A stretch of DNA of 64,000 bases, from positions 372,001 through 436,000 of the forward strand of contig NZ_JACNYK010000002.1 of the NCBI RefSeq assembly GCF_014692505.1, given 5' to 3'. The position numbers were made by a program, and so were the translations under genes. Origin of the DNA: Sphingobacterium arenae. Lineage in GTDB: Bacteria > Bacteroidota > Bacteroidia > Sphingobacteriales > Sphingobacteriaceae. Under the pieces are notes generated by a model. The model saw nothing but the letters and a program-made list of their open reading frames with translations. It was not told the origin of the DNA and searched no databases. Below are positions 44,756 to 54,234 of this stretch, piece after piece; the first letter of the stretch is position 1, and every line of letters starts with the position of its first letter.

Positions 44756-44893
44756 TCATTCGCTTCTGGACGTATTCATGTTGTCGACGCAAAGGATGGT
44801 ATGTGACTTTTCAGCACGCTCTTGTCCATAACTCAAGTAAGGATTTACAAGAAAAACAAAAAAAAGGAGAAACAAAATTCTCTCATAACTCAT
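44756..44893 (-). CDS. Small secreted ORF or 5' remnant, 45 aa
   Basis: The ATG overlaps the stop of the beta-helix gene (ATGA), the coupling seen elsewhere in this operon. The product MSYERILFLLFFVFLVNPYL then SYGQERAEK has a convincing signal peptide, with cleavage likely before QER, and stops after 45 codons. The following 235 bp have no long open frame, so it may be the 5' end of an exported protein gene cut by deletion or frameshift. A true small secreted peptide is less likely but possible. No family is recognisable. Confidence 0.45.
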   Translation of the reverse strand: MSYERILFLLFFVFLVNPYLSYGQERAEKSHTILCVDNMNTSRSE

Positions 44894-46125
44894 GGTTCCC
44901 AATCAAACGGTTCGCTTTGCGAATTGATCGTAGCTGTTATATCGCCGTCGCCTACCCATCCTTTACTAACAGCTCCATAATTCACCCTCGTTGACATCGC
45001 CAACTGTCTGGTTATACGCGAGGAAAATACGTTTCCATGCATCCGGATTTTCTCTGTATCAATGCCAAAATTATCTTTCAACAACTGTTTCTTTTGAAAT
45101 ACAGTTCCCGATTGCAATATACCGCCTTCATCTCTAGTCAATAAATAGTTCCACTCCGGGGGAGAAAAACCCGAATGAAAAAAAGCAAGTGCGTTGGTTG
45201 TGGTATTATAGGTTTTATTTGAAAATTCATTATCTACAATAACATGGTTTGATGTAAAATATTCATCCCCTACTGGTGGCCGGCTGTTGAATTGCGGCCA
45301 AGCAATAAACATATTGCCAGTAAAGTCATTAGAGCTTTTTAAGAAAACACAATTTTTGACAATACCATAATCGCTACCTGCTCGATACCGTACATAGTCG
45401 CCCATACAGTCTTCAAAATGACAATCGAAAATATAGATATGTGATGTACCATAGGCATTATAAATCATATGGGCTGAACTGGCGATACCGATGCGTTTAA
45501 AGGTTACATTTTGATAGGTAATATGACTTGTCTCTTCATAAGAACAGCCGGACGCACCGTAAACTATACCCTCCATATCCACAAAAGAACTATTTTTTAA
45601 AAGAATATTCTTCGTCGGAAGCGATTTATCTGCTATTCTTGTAAATCGCACTACATAATTGATCGATCCATTTCCCGTAAAATGAAATCCGTTCATTTCA
45701 ATATTTTGAGCACCTCTAAAATCTATAATATATGATTTGGTTCTTTCACCTTCTTTAAGTGGAAAAAGTACATTATCCCCACCTTTTAATATTAATTTAT
45801 TTTCAGGGTGGCCTATTCGTTCAAAAACAAGCCCTCGTTCCAAGTATGCTCGCTCATACTCGCCGTCCAGAAACTGAACTTCCACCGACTCTGATAAAAG
45901 TTGTCGCCTAATTTTATCCCATAATTCAGTAGATAGAAAGTCTGCTGCATTTTCCGCAGAACTTCCGTCTCCTGTTCCTTGAACAATATTAGCGACGTAA
46001 TAGCGGTTAGAAATTTGCAGTACTGGCTCTTCGTCGTCAGGATCTACCAGAGGCTGATTCGCCTTAGAACATCCCACCAATAAGAGTAAGCTCACAAGAA
46101 AAATACAAAAGTTTGTTGTTCTCAT
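44890..46125 (-). CDS. Right-handed beta-helix lipoprotein (pectate-lyase-like), pair 3
   Basis: This 411-aa lipoprotein has signal LVSLLLLVGC. Its body is a beta-helix with repeated short strands (GAQNIEMNGFHFTGNG, LPTKNILLKNSSFVDM, SHIYIFDCHFEDCMGD, YGIVKNCVFL) and C-terminal segments FHSGFSPPEWNY, LQSGTVFQKKQ and GWVGDGDITATI, which parallel the copy at 22790-23986. Members may be lyases or glycan-binding proteins on the cell surface. Its stop overlaps the small ORF at 44893. Catalytic residues are not assignable. Confidence 0.75.
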   Translation of the reverse strand: MRTTNFCIFLVSLLLLVGCSKANQPLVDPDDEEPVLQISNRYYVANIVQGTGDGSSAENAADFLSTELWDKIRRQLLSESVEVQFLDGEYERAYLERGLVFERIGHPENKLILKGGDNVLFPLKEGERTKSYIIDFRGAQNIEMNGFHFTGNGSINYVVRFTRIADKSLPTKNILLKNSSFVDMEGIVYGASGCSYEETSHITYQNVTFKRIGIASSAHMIYNAYGTSHIYIFDCHFEDCMGDYVRYRAGSDYGIVKNCVFLKSSNDFTGNMFIAWPQFNSRPPVGDEYFTSNHVIVDNEFSNKTYNTTTNALAFFHSGFSPPEWNYLLTRDEGGILQSGTVFQKKQLLKDNFGIDTEKIRMHGNVFSSRITRQLAMSTRVNYGAVSKGWVGDGDITATINSQSEPFDWEP

Positions 46126-46193
46126 AATTATAGTTTTTATAGTTCATCCTATATCCTAACATTAAAGTTATCACGAGATTGCCGCAGCTTTCG

Positions 46194-47378
46194 TCACAGC
46201 GGTTTACTGATACCCCAAGTAACTAGTGATCGATCTTCAAGCCCCGAATTACCTCGAAACGTTATTCTTCCCGTTGATCCTATAACCGCAACATCCCGAT
46301 CAGTCTCGCCTATAGTGACAAAGTTAAATCCACTTCCCTCCACTCCAGATTTTCTATTACCATTTTGCGTTTCAACCAAAACATCTTCAAGAAACCAATT
46401 TCTCGGCTTGGTGCCTAAATCCGGACTATAAGTATACTTAAAAGCGATATAAAAAAGTTCATTGGGTAATTCGTATTCAGATATGTCTTTTAAACCTGAC
46501 GAGATAAATGAGTCCCCCCCCGAAGACAGGACAAAATCATCGGTGATGTCGATCCAGGTTGCCGCATTCACATCCGCTGCCTCATAACTTCCATTAAAAT
46601 CTGTTGATATTAAAACGGTCAACTGATTATCCTGACTTCCGTATTGATACCTTGTTGAAAAAGATAGAAGTAAAGGATTTTCCTCTGCTTCAAATTCAAA
46701 AACTGTATAATCCGTATAAAATGTATCCAACGCCAATGAATCGGGGATAAACGCTGATCGCAGTTCAAATTCTCCTCCATTTGGAAAGTTGTATAACGTG
46801 TCGACCTCAGAATCTCGGTTGACTCGATAAATAACTTCGTCATCATTTGTATTTCGATATTTTATTTCGGAAAACAATAATTGAAGTTCCGGATCTGCCC
46901 AAGTAATCTCCATACGATCTCTTCCAATATATTCCGTTTCGTTAAAAGCTCTATTGACTAGCGAATTCTCATATCGTGAGCCATACACCTTTCCGACGAC
47001 AGAAGATCTAATCGAGGTATTTCCTAACCTGTCGAACTGGAAAACCTCAAATTCATGTGTTTTTTCCTCGAGGTTTCTTAGAAGAACAACTACCGTATCT
47101 ATTTGGTCCGTTTTATGCAACTGTCCCATAACCGAATCTTGTCGGTTATTCCAATATATCTTGTAGTTATCAACTTTAGGATCAGAAATCAACAGCCAAT
47201 GCAATTCCACACGTTGATTTCCTCCTCGAACTAACAAAGAATCTGCTTTGCCTATATACGTAGTTTCTCCATCTTCAATGAATTGGCGATAATTAAAATC
47301 CATTTTTTTACATCCTACAAGAAATAACGTAAGAAGAAAGAGACATAAAATATTATATAAAAATCTAATCTTTTTCAT
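46194..47378 (-). CDS. DUF4998 + DUF5017 surface lipoprotein, pair 3
   Basis: This 394-aa lipoprotein has signal CLFLLTLFLVGC. Residues about 28-225 match DUF4998 (IEDGETTYIGKADSLLVRGG, WLLISDPKVDNYKIYW, VLLRNLEEKTHEFEV, DTFYTDYTVF). Residues about 230-390 match the core of DUF5017 (YGSQDNQLTVLISTDFNG, TWIDITDDFVLS, LFYIAFKYTYSPDLGTKPR), homologous to the stand-alone DUF5017 protein at 23983-24903. It is probably a SusE/F-like glycan-binding protein on the cell surface. The domain fusion distinguishes it from the pair 2 version. Confidence 0.78.
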   Translation of the reverse strand: MKKIRFLYNILCLFLLTLFLVGCKKMDFNYRQFIEDGETTYIGKADSLLVRGGNQRVELHWLLISDPKVDNYKIYWNNRQDSVMGQLHKTDQIDTVVVLLRNLEEKTHEFEVFQFDRLGNTSIRSSVVGKVYGSRYENSLVNRAFNETEYIGRDRMEITWADPELQLLFSEIKYRNTNDDEVIYRVNRDSEVDTLYNFPNGGEFELRSAFIPDSLALDTFYTDYTVFEFEAEENPLLLSFSTRYQYGSQDNQLTVLISTDFNGSYEAADVNAATWIDITDDFVLSSGGDSFISSGLKDISEYELPNELFYIAFKYTYSPDLGTKPRNWFLEDVLVETQNGNRKSGVEGSGFNFVTIGETDRDVAVIGSTGRITFRGNSGLEDRSLVTWGISKPL

Positions 47379-47475
47379 TTGCTTGATTTTTTAATAAAGG
47401 GAATCCCGTCATCATTTAAACATATTGCATGAAATTTTCAAAAATCGTAACGGGAGTTCCTATTTTTCTTTGTAA

Positions 47476-48657
47476 TTATTGTCTGTTTGCTTGTTGTCCC
47501 CAAAAAGTTAACTCCAACATACACATATACCCTAAACCACCCCAAGTTTCTAATGTCTTAAAACGTATATACCGATAGGAGTCCGATGAAATTGGCATAT
47601 CAAAATCTTCACCTTGTGCATTTACCCGCAGATCATCATCCGATAATTGTCCTGTAGGTAAACCAGAGGGCTTAATGGATTCAAATTCACCCAATAGTGT
47701 CCAATCATCCCAATTGGGTGTAGGGTGATTGGTTCCCCAAATTTCGAACAAACGAGGTGAACAGGAGCTAAATCGCCATGTGTTTGAATGTGATACCTGA
47801 TTATACCGCATTCGACCCAATACATACTCCCGACCGAAATCGATTGTAACCCAGTTTGGCATGTGTGCTTTTTCCAAAAGATTTCTATCTTGAAAAAAAT
47901 ACGTATTCGAACCGGGTGTCCACAACTGATAAAGTGGACTATATAATGGTTCATTGAAATCATCTATAAGCGCCTCGTCTGCCCATAGACTTTTATCTAA
48001 TTCTTCTTCGTATAACGGTGTCAAATCACGGTATAGCGTATCGGAACAATTCCCCCATTTATCTGTCAAATAAAATGCAAAGGATGTAGGTTCAGGTAAA
48101 AATCCCCGTACCGCATATCGGTTTTCTTTTGCACTTGAATAATGGCGGTCATATTCTTCCCACCCACCCTGTTCATTTTTTAACAGTGTACGTGTCACAT
48201 ATTCGGCCCCCGATTCGTTGACGTAACCAATTGCCGGCCCGCCAAACGTTGCTATAACATCTAATGTTTCAAACGCAATGTGAACCGGCGCTTTAAGCGG
48301 GCTTATCTTAACATTTATAGGATCCGATTTATCCTCTGAACGGCTTACCGTATACAGCGATACACCGTATTCACGCTCTTGTCCGAACCCCTCTAGAAGT
48401 AGATAATTTTTAAAACTGGAACTTTTAACAGATTTTTTTCTGCCGTTGTTATCCGTAAACTCGGCCAGTACATATAAAAAAAACTGATCCTCCGGAAGTG
48501 TATACGATATTTTAGCCGCACCAGGCAAGTTTTCGATTTCTACATTTCGGAGTACTCCAGGTGCGCCCGTCCCTTGTACAAGCGGTTCATGAACTATTTC
48601 CTGACAGCTTCCCATCAGCAATGATGCTACAAGAATAATATTCCCTATTTTTGTCAT
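47476..48657 (-). CDS. DUF4959/DUF5126/DUF5000-type surface lipoprotein (pair 3)
   Basis: This 393-aa lipoprotein has signal IGNIILVASLLMGSC. An N-terminal Fn3-like DUF4959 domain (LRNVEIENLPGAAKISYTLP), a middle DUF5126-like domain (YVTRTLLKNEQGGWEEYDRH) and a C-terminal DUF5000 discoidin-like domain (NWVTIDFGREYVLGRMRYNQ, RLFEIWGTNHP, YRYIRFKTLETWGG) can be recognised. This architecture regularly follows susD and is thought to bind glycan at the surface. The start at 48657 (MTKIGN) avoids overlap with susD3; a longer frame to 48675 would overlap it by 7 nt. Confidence 0.8.
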   Translation of the reverse strand: MTKIGNIILVASLLMGSCQEIVHEPLVQGTGAPGVLRNVEIENLPGAAKISYTLPEDQFFLYVLAEFTDNNGRKKSVKSSSFKNYLLLEGFGQEREYGVSLYTVSRSEDKSDPINVKISPLKAPVHIAFETLDVIATFGGPAIGYVNESGAEYVTRTLLKNEQGGWEEYDRHYSSAKENRYAVRGFLPEPTSFAFYLTDKWGNCSDTLYRDLTPLYEEELDKSLWADEALIDDFNEPLYSPLYQLWTPGSNTYFFQDRNLLEKAHMPNWVTIDFGREYVLGRMRYNQVSHSNTWRFSSCSPRLFEIWGTNHPTPNWDDWTLLGEFESIKPSGLPTGQLSDDDLRVNAQGEDFDMPISSDSYRYIRFKTLETWGGLGYMCMLELTFWGQQANRQ

Positions 48658-48668
48658 ATTTTTAAACT

Positions 48669-50570
48669 TTACCAACCTGGGTTTTGAACCAAGTTTTTAT
48701 TAACAATCAAATCTTGTTCGCGCAATGGCCAAAAATAATCTCTCAAACCAAACGTCTGTTCAAAAAGAACACGGATACGATAAAAATTCTCTGTGATTTC
48801 CTGATCAACGTCCCATCCCCTTATAGACTGATTCAATTCATTTGGAGCTGTTTTCCAACGTCTTAAATCCCAAAACCGCTCGCCTTCAAATGCCATTTCG
48901 ATAGTGCGTTCACGATGGATAATTTCTCGAAGACCTTCTTTTGTCGTTGGTTTATTGGGTAAGCGAGAATGATTTTTCCAAGAAGCTACGACGCCTTCCA
49001 ATCCAGCCCTAACTCTTATCTTATCCAGATATTCATACACCTCGTCGGAAGGTCCATCCAGCTCATTTAATGCTTCTGCATATAGCAGGTATAAATCGCC
49101 CAACCGTAATAGTGGCCATGGATATTCAATTGCCGAATACGATGAATTTGTCGTATTATTATTGGTTACATTCACCAGCTTTTTAGCATAATACCCCGTA
49201 ACTGCATGCCAACCCGCTTGTGTCTTTCCACCGAACTCCCCTCTCTTCAATTGTAACCAATAAGAATCTTCTTCATCATAGTTTCCCTGACCAAACCATA
49301 TTCCCCGATCAAAACCCAAAGAACCATAAAAACGAGGTTCCCGGTCAAAGTTTATTACCGCAGTTAATTGCCCTTCCTTAATATAATAGCGATCGGACGC
49401 AGTAGCTTCCCTTAAGGTATAGCGATTATTATAATCCCAAGATAAATCCTCATCAATAGGAACACCATTATCAGAATAAAATTTTTCTACCATTTTCATT
49501 GATACCGCCGTACTTCCGTTGGGAGTAGAATGTGCTGTCTGGCTTGCCGCAAGTGCTTTTGGAGCAATCCATTCTTGTAAACTCTTGGTTGTACTACTAC
49601 TATGTGCCCAAAGGATTTCCTGATTCCACTGATCGGTTACGATACCACGTGTTGTCAATTTCTGTTTAGTACTATCATTAACCACACGGATTTGAGATGT
49701 TGGTTCAAATTCATATAAGGCGTAGCCTAACGTGTGCGCTGCAATAATAGCCTCTTCCAATGCGTCCACAGCTTTTTTCCACTTATCCGCAATATATTCC
49801 TGATTGAAGAGCAACTCACCATCTTTATTTGTAAAATTAGCGTAATCGATGTTACCATTAAATAATGGGCTAGCTGCATAGGTTAATATTTTGGCTTTCC
49901 ATCCCAAAGCAATTGGTAAAGTCAATCGACCATAATCGAGATTATCGTCCAATAGCTCCAGTGGCAGGTCTTGTTCGGCCTCTTCGATCAAGACAATAAT
50001 ATAATCAATAACTTCATCCACTGGCCGTCTAAATACGCGAACCTCCTCTCCCGATGCAGAAATCGGAAAATTTTCTCGTGCAATAGGTACCGGCCCGTAG
50101 CACCTCAATAACCAAAAATGATAAAACGCCTTTAAAAACTTTGCTTCTGCTGCCCACTGTCGTTTTTCATAACCATCCATATCTGGAACGATGTCAATGT
50201 TTTCTAAAAAGATATTACATTGGCTAATTCCTTCCCATAAGTCATTCGCCCGGTTCGCCCCATTCCAGTAATCCATTAATGGACTATTCGTATTTTGAAG
50301 CCCTAGCGCAATATTCCAATTATCCCATGTCGTTTTATCCGATGACAGCCAAAATTCGTCTCCTCCATACAAGGCGGGGTGTCGGTATTTATCGCCTAGC
50401 TCCGGTAAATAAGAATAGCAAGTAGCTAAATATCGCTCCGCTGTACTACGCATGCGAAAAGCATATTCTAATGTAGCAACATTATCCGGCACTACATCTA
50501 AGTACTTATTACAACCACTTATGGTCATTATGGCTATTGTCAATATCAATATTTTGATCAATCTCATCAC
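48669..50570 (-). CDS. SusD/RagB family glycan-binding lipoprotein (pair 3)
   Basis: This 633-aa lipoprotein is long for the family. It has signal LILTIAIMTISGC and opening NKYLDVVPDNVATLEYAF. Landmarks include AEAKFLKAFYHFWLLRCYGP, LLRLGDLYLLYAEALNEL, LDKIRVRAGL, IHRERTIEMAFEGERFWDLR and the ending LVQNPGW. It caps SusC3. The gene touches susC3 directly (50570/50571), and the three binding proteins follow. Confidence 0.94.
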   Translation of the reverse strand: MMRLIKILILTIAIMTISGCNKYLDVVPDNVATLEYAFRMRSTAERYLATCYSYLPELGDKYRHPALYGGDEFWLSSDKTTWDNWNIALGLQNTNSPLMDYWNGANRANDLWEGISQCNIFLENIDIVPDMDGYEKRQWAAEAKFLKAFYHFWLLRCYGPVPIARENFPISASGEEVRVFRRPVDEVIDYIIVLIEEAEQDLPLELLDDNLDYGRLTLPIALGWKAKILTYAASPLFNGNIDYANFTNKDGELLFNQEYIADKWKKAVDALEEAIIAAHTLGYALYEFEPTSQIRVVNDSTKQKLTTRGIVTDQWNQEILWAHSSSTTKSLQEWIAPKALAASQTAHSTPNGSTAVSMKMVEKFYSDNGVPIDEDLSWDYNNRYTLREATASDRYYIKEGQLTAVINFDREPRFYGSLGFDRGIWFGQGNYDEEDSYWLQLKRGEFGGKTQAGWHAVTGYYAKKLVNVTNNNTTNSSYSAIEYPWPLLRLGDLYLLYAEALNELDGPSDEVYEYLDKIRVRAGLEGVVASWKNHSRLPNKPTTKEGLREIIHRERTIEMAFEGERFWDLRRWKTAPNELNQSIRGWDVDQEITENFYRIRVLFEQTFGLRDYFWPLREQDLIVNKNLVQNPGW

Positions 50571-53500
50571 TCAAAAGGTTACATTTATACCTAAATTAAA
50601 TACACGTTGAACTGGATACCCTAGTCCATTTCCTGCCATCTCCACATCCCACAATTTGAAATTACTTACAGTAAAAAGGTTGGTGCCGCTTAAATATAGC
50701 CGTAATGTTTCCATACGCAATCTGTCTGCCAAATGATTCGGAAGGGAATATCCCAGCTCCATTTGTTTTACGCGCAAAAAATTGCCATTACGCAACCACC
50801 AAGTACTATGTTGCATATTGTTATTCTGATTTTCTATACTCAATCTTGGCCAAAGCGCATAGATATCGGGGTTATCTAAAGAAAAATGGTCCTCCGCAAA
50901 TGCTTTCAGGATCTGTTTTCCACCCACAAAAGGCTGAATATTTGTCGGTCCGGTTGTACCGCTAACCGTTCCTCCCATCCAAAAAGAAGAATGTGCAGAT
51001 CCCTGAAGAAAAGTGGAAATATCCAATTGTTTCCATCCAAAGGAAAAGCCAAAACCGTAAATAATCTCCGGCATGGTAGGAAATCCTATAGGTACCTGAT
51101 CTAAGGCGGTAATTTGTCCATCTCCGTTGACATCTTTATATTTAATGTCTCCAGCTATATTGACTATCCCAAAGTTTTGAGCCGGAGAATTATGCACCTC
51201 TTCATCGTCTACAAACAGCCTTTCGGCAATATAACCACGAGGTTGATTCAAAGGGTAACCCACTCGCGATTTCCACCATTCTTTTTCGTATTCCGGTTCT
51301 TCATATACCCTGTATTCGTTTGTTGCGTAGGTAAAGTTTCCGCGCGCCTGCAACCACATGCTATTAGAAAAATGATGTGCGTAGTCAACGGATATATCCA
51401 TACCTTTACCCGAAGCCTCTCCCACATTGGCCTGAACAGCAGCAGTAAGTCCCATTGTCGATGGAATATCCGCTCTAGGCATTAAGATATTTTTACGTGT
51501 TTCGGAAAAGAAATCAGCTTGTATATTTACTTTGTTCCACAAACCAAGCTCCAGAGCTAAGTTTGTTTTGTAGGAAGTTTCCCACGTTATACTGGGGTTG
51601 GCATAACGAGAAACATTAATTCCTGCTAATGTACGTCTATTTTGTCGGCCAAAAGTAAAGCCCTGAGCAGAGCTGGTCATGTTGACGTTAGATAGGTAAA
51701 AAAAACGATCGCTAGCCGAACCAATTGCGTCATTTCCAACTAGTCCATACGTACCTCTAATTCGCAAATTATTTATTTTGTCCTTTAACGGTTCCCAAAA
51801 TTTCTCATTAGAGACACTCCAAGCTATGCCGAAAGATGGAAAAAACCCAAAGCGGTAATCTTCGTGAAAACGTTCCGAACCGTTATATCCAAAATTAAAC
51901 TCTGCATAATATCGGCTATCATAGGCGTAGGTCGCCCTACCCGAAAGCCCCATATTTCGTGATGGTAGCGACAATTGCAGACTGTTTGCATTTGCGTTGA
52001 TTCCCGATCTCAGGATAAGGACCATCAATCCGCTTAAGGAGTGCTTATCGCCAAATAACCGGTTGTAATCCATTGCTGATTCCATATAGAAAACAGAACT
52101 TTGCTGTCTTAGATCACCATCGATGCCAAATCCTAAATATTCCGTTCCCGTGGTTTCATTGAACAAATTCAAGGAATATTCGCCGGTACGCCGATCCATC
52201 GCCGTCGGAGGAATCCCATAATAGAAAGGATTGTATGAACGAAGCATATCAAACCTAGAAATTCGGTTGGTATTAAACATCGTTCGAAATCGTAACCCTT
52301 CTATTAAGAAAGAAAGATTTTGCTTCAATTCCATTTGTGCCATCATCAACGAGCGCGTATAATCTTTATATCCGGAAACCATATCTGCGTATGGATTTAT
52401 AAAAGTAGCACCGTCTTCACCAGGACGTCCAAACATAATATGTTGTACGTGTTCGTGATCTGCATCCTTAGGATAATAGGGAAGAAAATCAACAGGGCTC
52501 GTACGGATTACCTTATTATAAAGTGCTGTCCCCCCATCTATTGGACCATTGTAATCATCGAAGTTGCCATTTAATCGAACAATTAATTCAGTAGACTTAC
52601 CTAAATCAATGTTGACATTGGCACGTAGTGTATAACTTTTTAGATCAATATTATTATTAAAATTGTTAATCGGATCAACCCGCAACACACCGTTATCCTG
52701 GGCATATGAGCCGGCAACATAATAACGCGCAACCTTTCCTCCCCCAGTTACATTCATATTATGCCGGTGATTCAACGTATAGTCTTTAAACAGTTCCTTT
52801 CGCCAGTCCACTGCCGGAAATAAAACAGGGAACTGTCCCTCAAGGGTTGCATCAATTTTCTCCTGTTTGTACCTTAGCTCCGCAAAAGGAGATCGCGATA
52901 TCTCTGCATCACTATACAATTCCATAAAGGTAATAGGATCTGCTAATTCCACATCTGTGGTCGGCGCTGAATATGAACTTTCGCTACGAAAGGATATTTT
53001 AGCTTTTCCTTCTTTACCCTGCTTCGTGGTGACAAAAATCACCCCGTTGGCTCCTCTAGCCCCATACAGCGCCGTAGAGGTCGCATCTTTCATAATAGAG
53101 AAACTCTCAATATCATCGGGACGCAAGCGGGCAAGCTCTGTTACACTAAGCTCCACACCGTCGATCAAAATCAACGGGTCGACTTTTCCCGTACCAAAAG
53201 ACGTAACTCCACGTATAAAAAAGTCTGCATTATCCTGGCCCGGTTCGCCACTTCGCTGATAAGCGATGATACCTGCAGCCTGTCCGGCTAATGCTGTCGT
53301 CAGATTACTGGAGGGTACCCTTAAATCGGATGGTTTAACCGTAGTTACTGCCCCAACCATATCCGTTTTTTTTTGTGTACCAAATGCTACAACGACAACC
53401 TCGCCCAATGACTCCGGATCCTCCTCTAATACGACAATAATCCTCGTTTGATCCATCCACGTAATTTCTTGAGATAGATAACCTGTATACGTCACCACCA

Positions 53501-53801
53501 GCACACTACCTTTTTCTAAGTTCGGAAACCTAAACTCTCCGTGCCGATCGGTCTGCGTCCCCACAGATGTCCCTTTTATAATCACAGTGGCCCCCTCTAA
53601 CGGCTTCCCCTCTTTGTCCTTCACTATTCCTTGCACATTTTGATCAATACTTATCGTTGTAGCGACATTGGCTAATAAGACAGGTGAGAAGCCGCAATTC
53701 CATAATAAGAAAAACAGACAAGATACCGGTATACCTACACATCGATTTTTTGGTATCTGGTCAGAGAAAAACAGAAATAATCTACAAAATTTATTTTTCA
53801 T
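50571..53801 (-). CDS. SusC/RagA TonB-dependent outer-membrane transporter (pair 3)
   Basis: This 1076-aa protein has a signal segment and a carboxypeptidase-like domain (VQGIVKDKEGKPLEGATVII). The LGEVVVVAFGTQKKTDMVG box, a plug domain (LILIDGVELSV, SIMKDATSTALYGARGANG, VIFVTTKQGK) and a barrel ending RVFNLGINVTF follow. It imports the glycan fragments bound by SusD3 and the three lipoproteins. Its 433-bp upstream region carries two operators and a promoter laid out as at susC2. Confidence 0.94.
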   Translation of the reverse strand: MKNKFCRLFLFFSDQIPKNRCVGIPVSCLFFLLWNCGFSPVLLANVATTISIDQNVQGIVKDKEGKPLEGATVIIKGTSVGTQTDRHGEFRFPNLEKGSVLVVTYTGYLSQEITWMDQTRIIVVLEEDPESLGEVVVVAFGTQKKTDMVGAVTTVKPSDLRVPSSNLTTALAGQAAGIIAYQRSGEPGQDNADFFIRGVTSFGTGKVDPLILIDGVELSVTELARLRPDDIESFSIMKDATSTALYGARGANGVIFVTTKQGKEGKAKISFRSESSYSAPTTDVELADPITFMELYSDAEISRSPFAELRYKQEKIDATLEGQFPVLFPAVDWRKELFKDYTLNHRHNMNVTGGGKVARYYVAGSYAQDNGVLRVDPINNFNNNIDLKSYTLRANVNIDLGKSTELIVRLNGNFDDYNGPIDGGTALYNKVIRTSPVDFLPYYPKDADHEHVQHIMFGRPGEDGATFINPYADMVSGYKDYTRSLMMAQMELKQNLSFLIEGLRFRTMFNTNRISRFDMLRSYNPFYYGIPPTAMDRRTGEYSLNLFNETTGTEYLGFGIDGDLRQQSSVFYMESAMDYNRLFGDKHSLSGLMVLILRSGINANANSLQLSLPSRNMGLSGRATYAYDSRYYAEFNFGYNGSERFHEDYRFGFFPSFGIAWSVSNEKFWEPLKDKINNLRIRGTYGLVGNDAIGSASDRFFYLSNVNMTSSAQGFTFGRQNRRTLAGINVSRYANPSITWETSYKTNLALELGLWNKVNIQADFFSETRKNILMPRADIPSTMGLTAAVQANVGEASGKGMDISVDYAHHFSNSMWLQARGNFTYATNEYRVYEEPEYEKEWWKSRVGYPLNQPRGYIAERLFVDDEEVHNSPAQNFGIVNIAGDIKYKDVNGDGQITALDQVPIGFPTMPEIIYGFGFSFGWKQLDISTFLQGSAHSSFWMGGTVSGTTGPTNIQPFVGGKQILKAFAEDHFSLDNPDIYALWPRLSIENQNNNMQHSTWWLRNGNFLRVKQMELGYSLPNHLADRLRMETLRLYLSGTNLFTVSNFKLWDVEMAGNGLGYPVQRVFNLGINVTF

Positions 53802-53832
53802 AATATGTATGATATGTTAGTTATTTATATTT

Positions 53833-53846
53833 CGTTTACGTTACCG
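53833..53846. promoter_or_regulatory. LacI-type operator, proximal site of susC3
   Basis: The sequence is CGTTTACGTTACCG, identical to the proximal site of susC2. It lies in the untranslated leader 31 nt from the susC3 start codon. Confidence 0.72.
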
Positions 53847-53994
53847 CAATTAGTTTTCAAGATATTTTAAAGGATCTCGTAACTTATATCATTTCTACAA
53901 ACATGAAATCAATCGTCTACGAAATTCCTCTTCTGTTATTCCGATGTATAAATCGGCTCCTCTCTACTGTTGATACTTCGGCTCACAAACTTTA

Positions 53995-54008
53995 CGGTTA
54001 CGTTACCG
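53995..54008. promoter_or_regulatory. LacI-type operator, distal site of susC3
   Basis: The sequence is CGGTTACGTTACCG, the exact reverse complement of the site at 1167. It lies 30 nt downstream of the -7 box of the susC3 promoter, as at susC2. The distance to the proximal site is 162 bp. Confidence 0.78.
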
Positions 54009-54038
54009 GATTAAACATAAAACCGCGTTAGCTAAAAA

Positions 54039-54070
54039 CAAAGGTAATAAACATTTCCTTTTATCACAAT
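54039..54070 (-). promoter_or_regulatory. Candidate promoter of the susC3 operon
   Basis: On the minus strand ATTG (54070-54067) is followed after 20 nt by TACCTTTG (54046-54039), a full match to the TAnnTTTG -7 box of Bacteroidota. The rest of the 433-bp gap (53802-54234) holds the leader with both operators and the tail of the upstream acetylesterase gene. A CGGTACCG palindrome near 54159-54166 has no recognised role. Confidence 0.55.
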
Positions 54071-54234
54071 TTATTTTAGATTTTATTTATCTGCAGCGTT
54101 ATCGGTAGGACAACGCCGTTATAAAATTTTTCTAAATAAGAAATAGTAAGTATAATTACGGTACCGGAATGATTTTATCAAAAAAGACTATAATCTGATA
54201 GAAAATTAAACTTTAAACATTAGAAGGACTCTCA

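Noticed and set aside
44533..44994. 153-codon plus-strand open frame
   Set aside because: Composition is not protein-like, it overlaps the end of the real beta-helix gene on the other strand, and has no recognisable motif.
54159..54166. CGGTACCG palindrome after the acetylesterase gene
   Set aside because: Short palindrome with a different core; it lies upstream of the susC3 promoter without any partner site.
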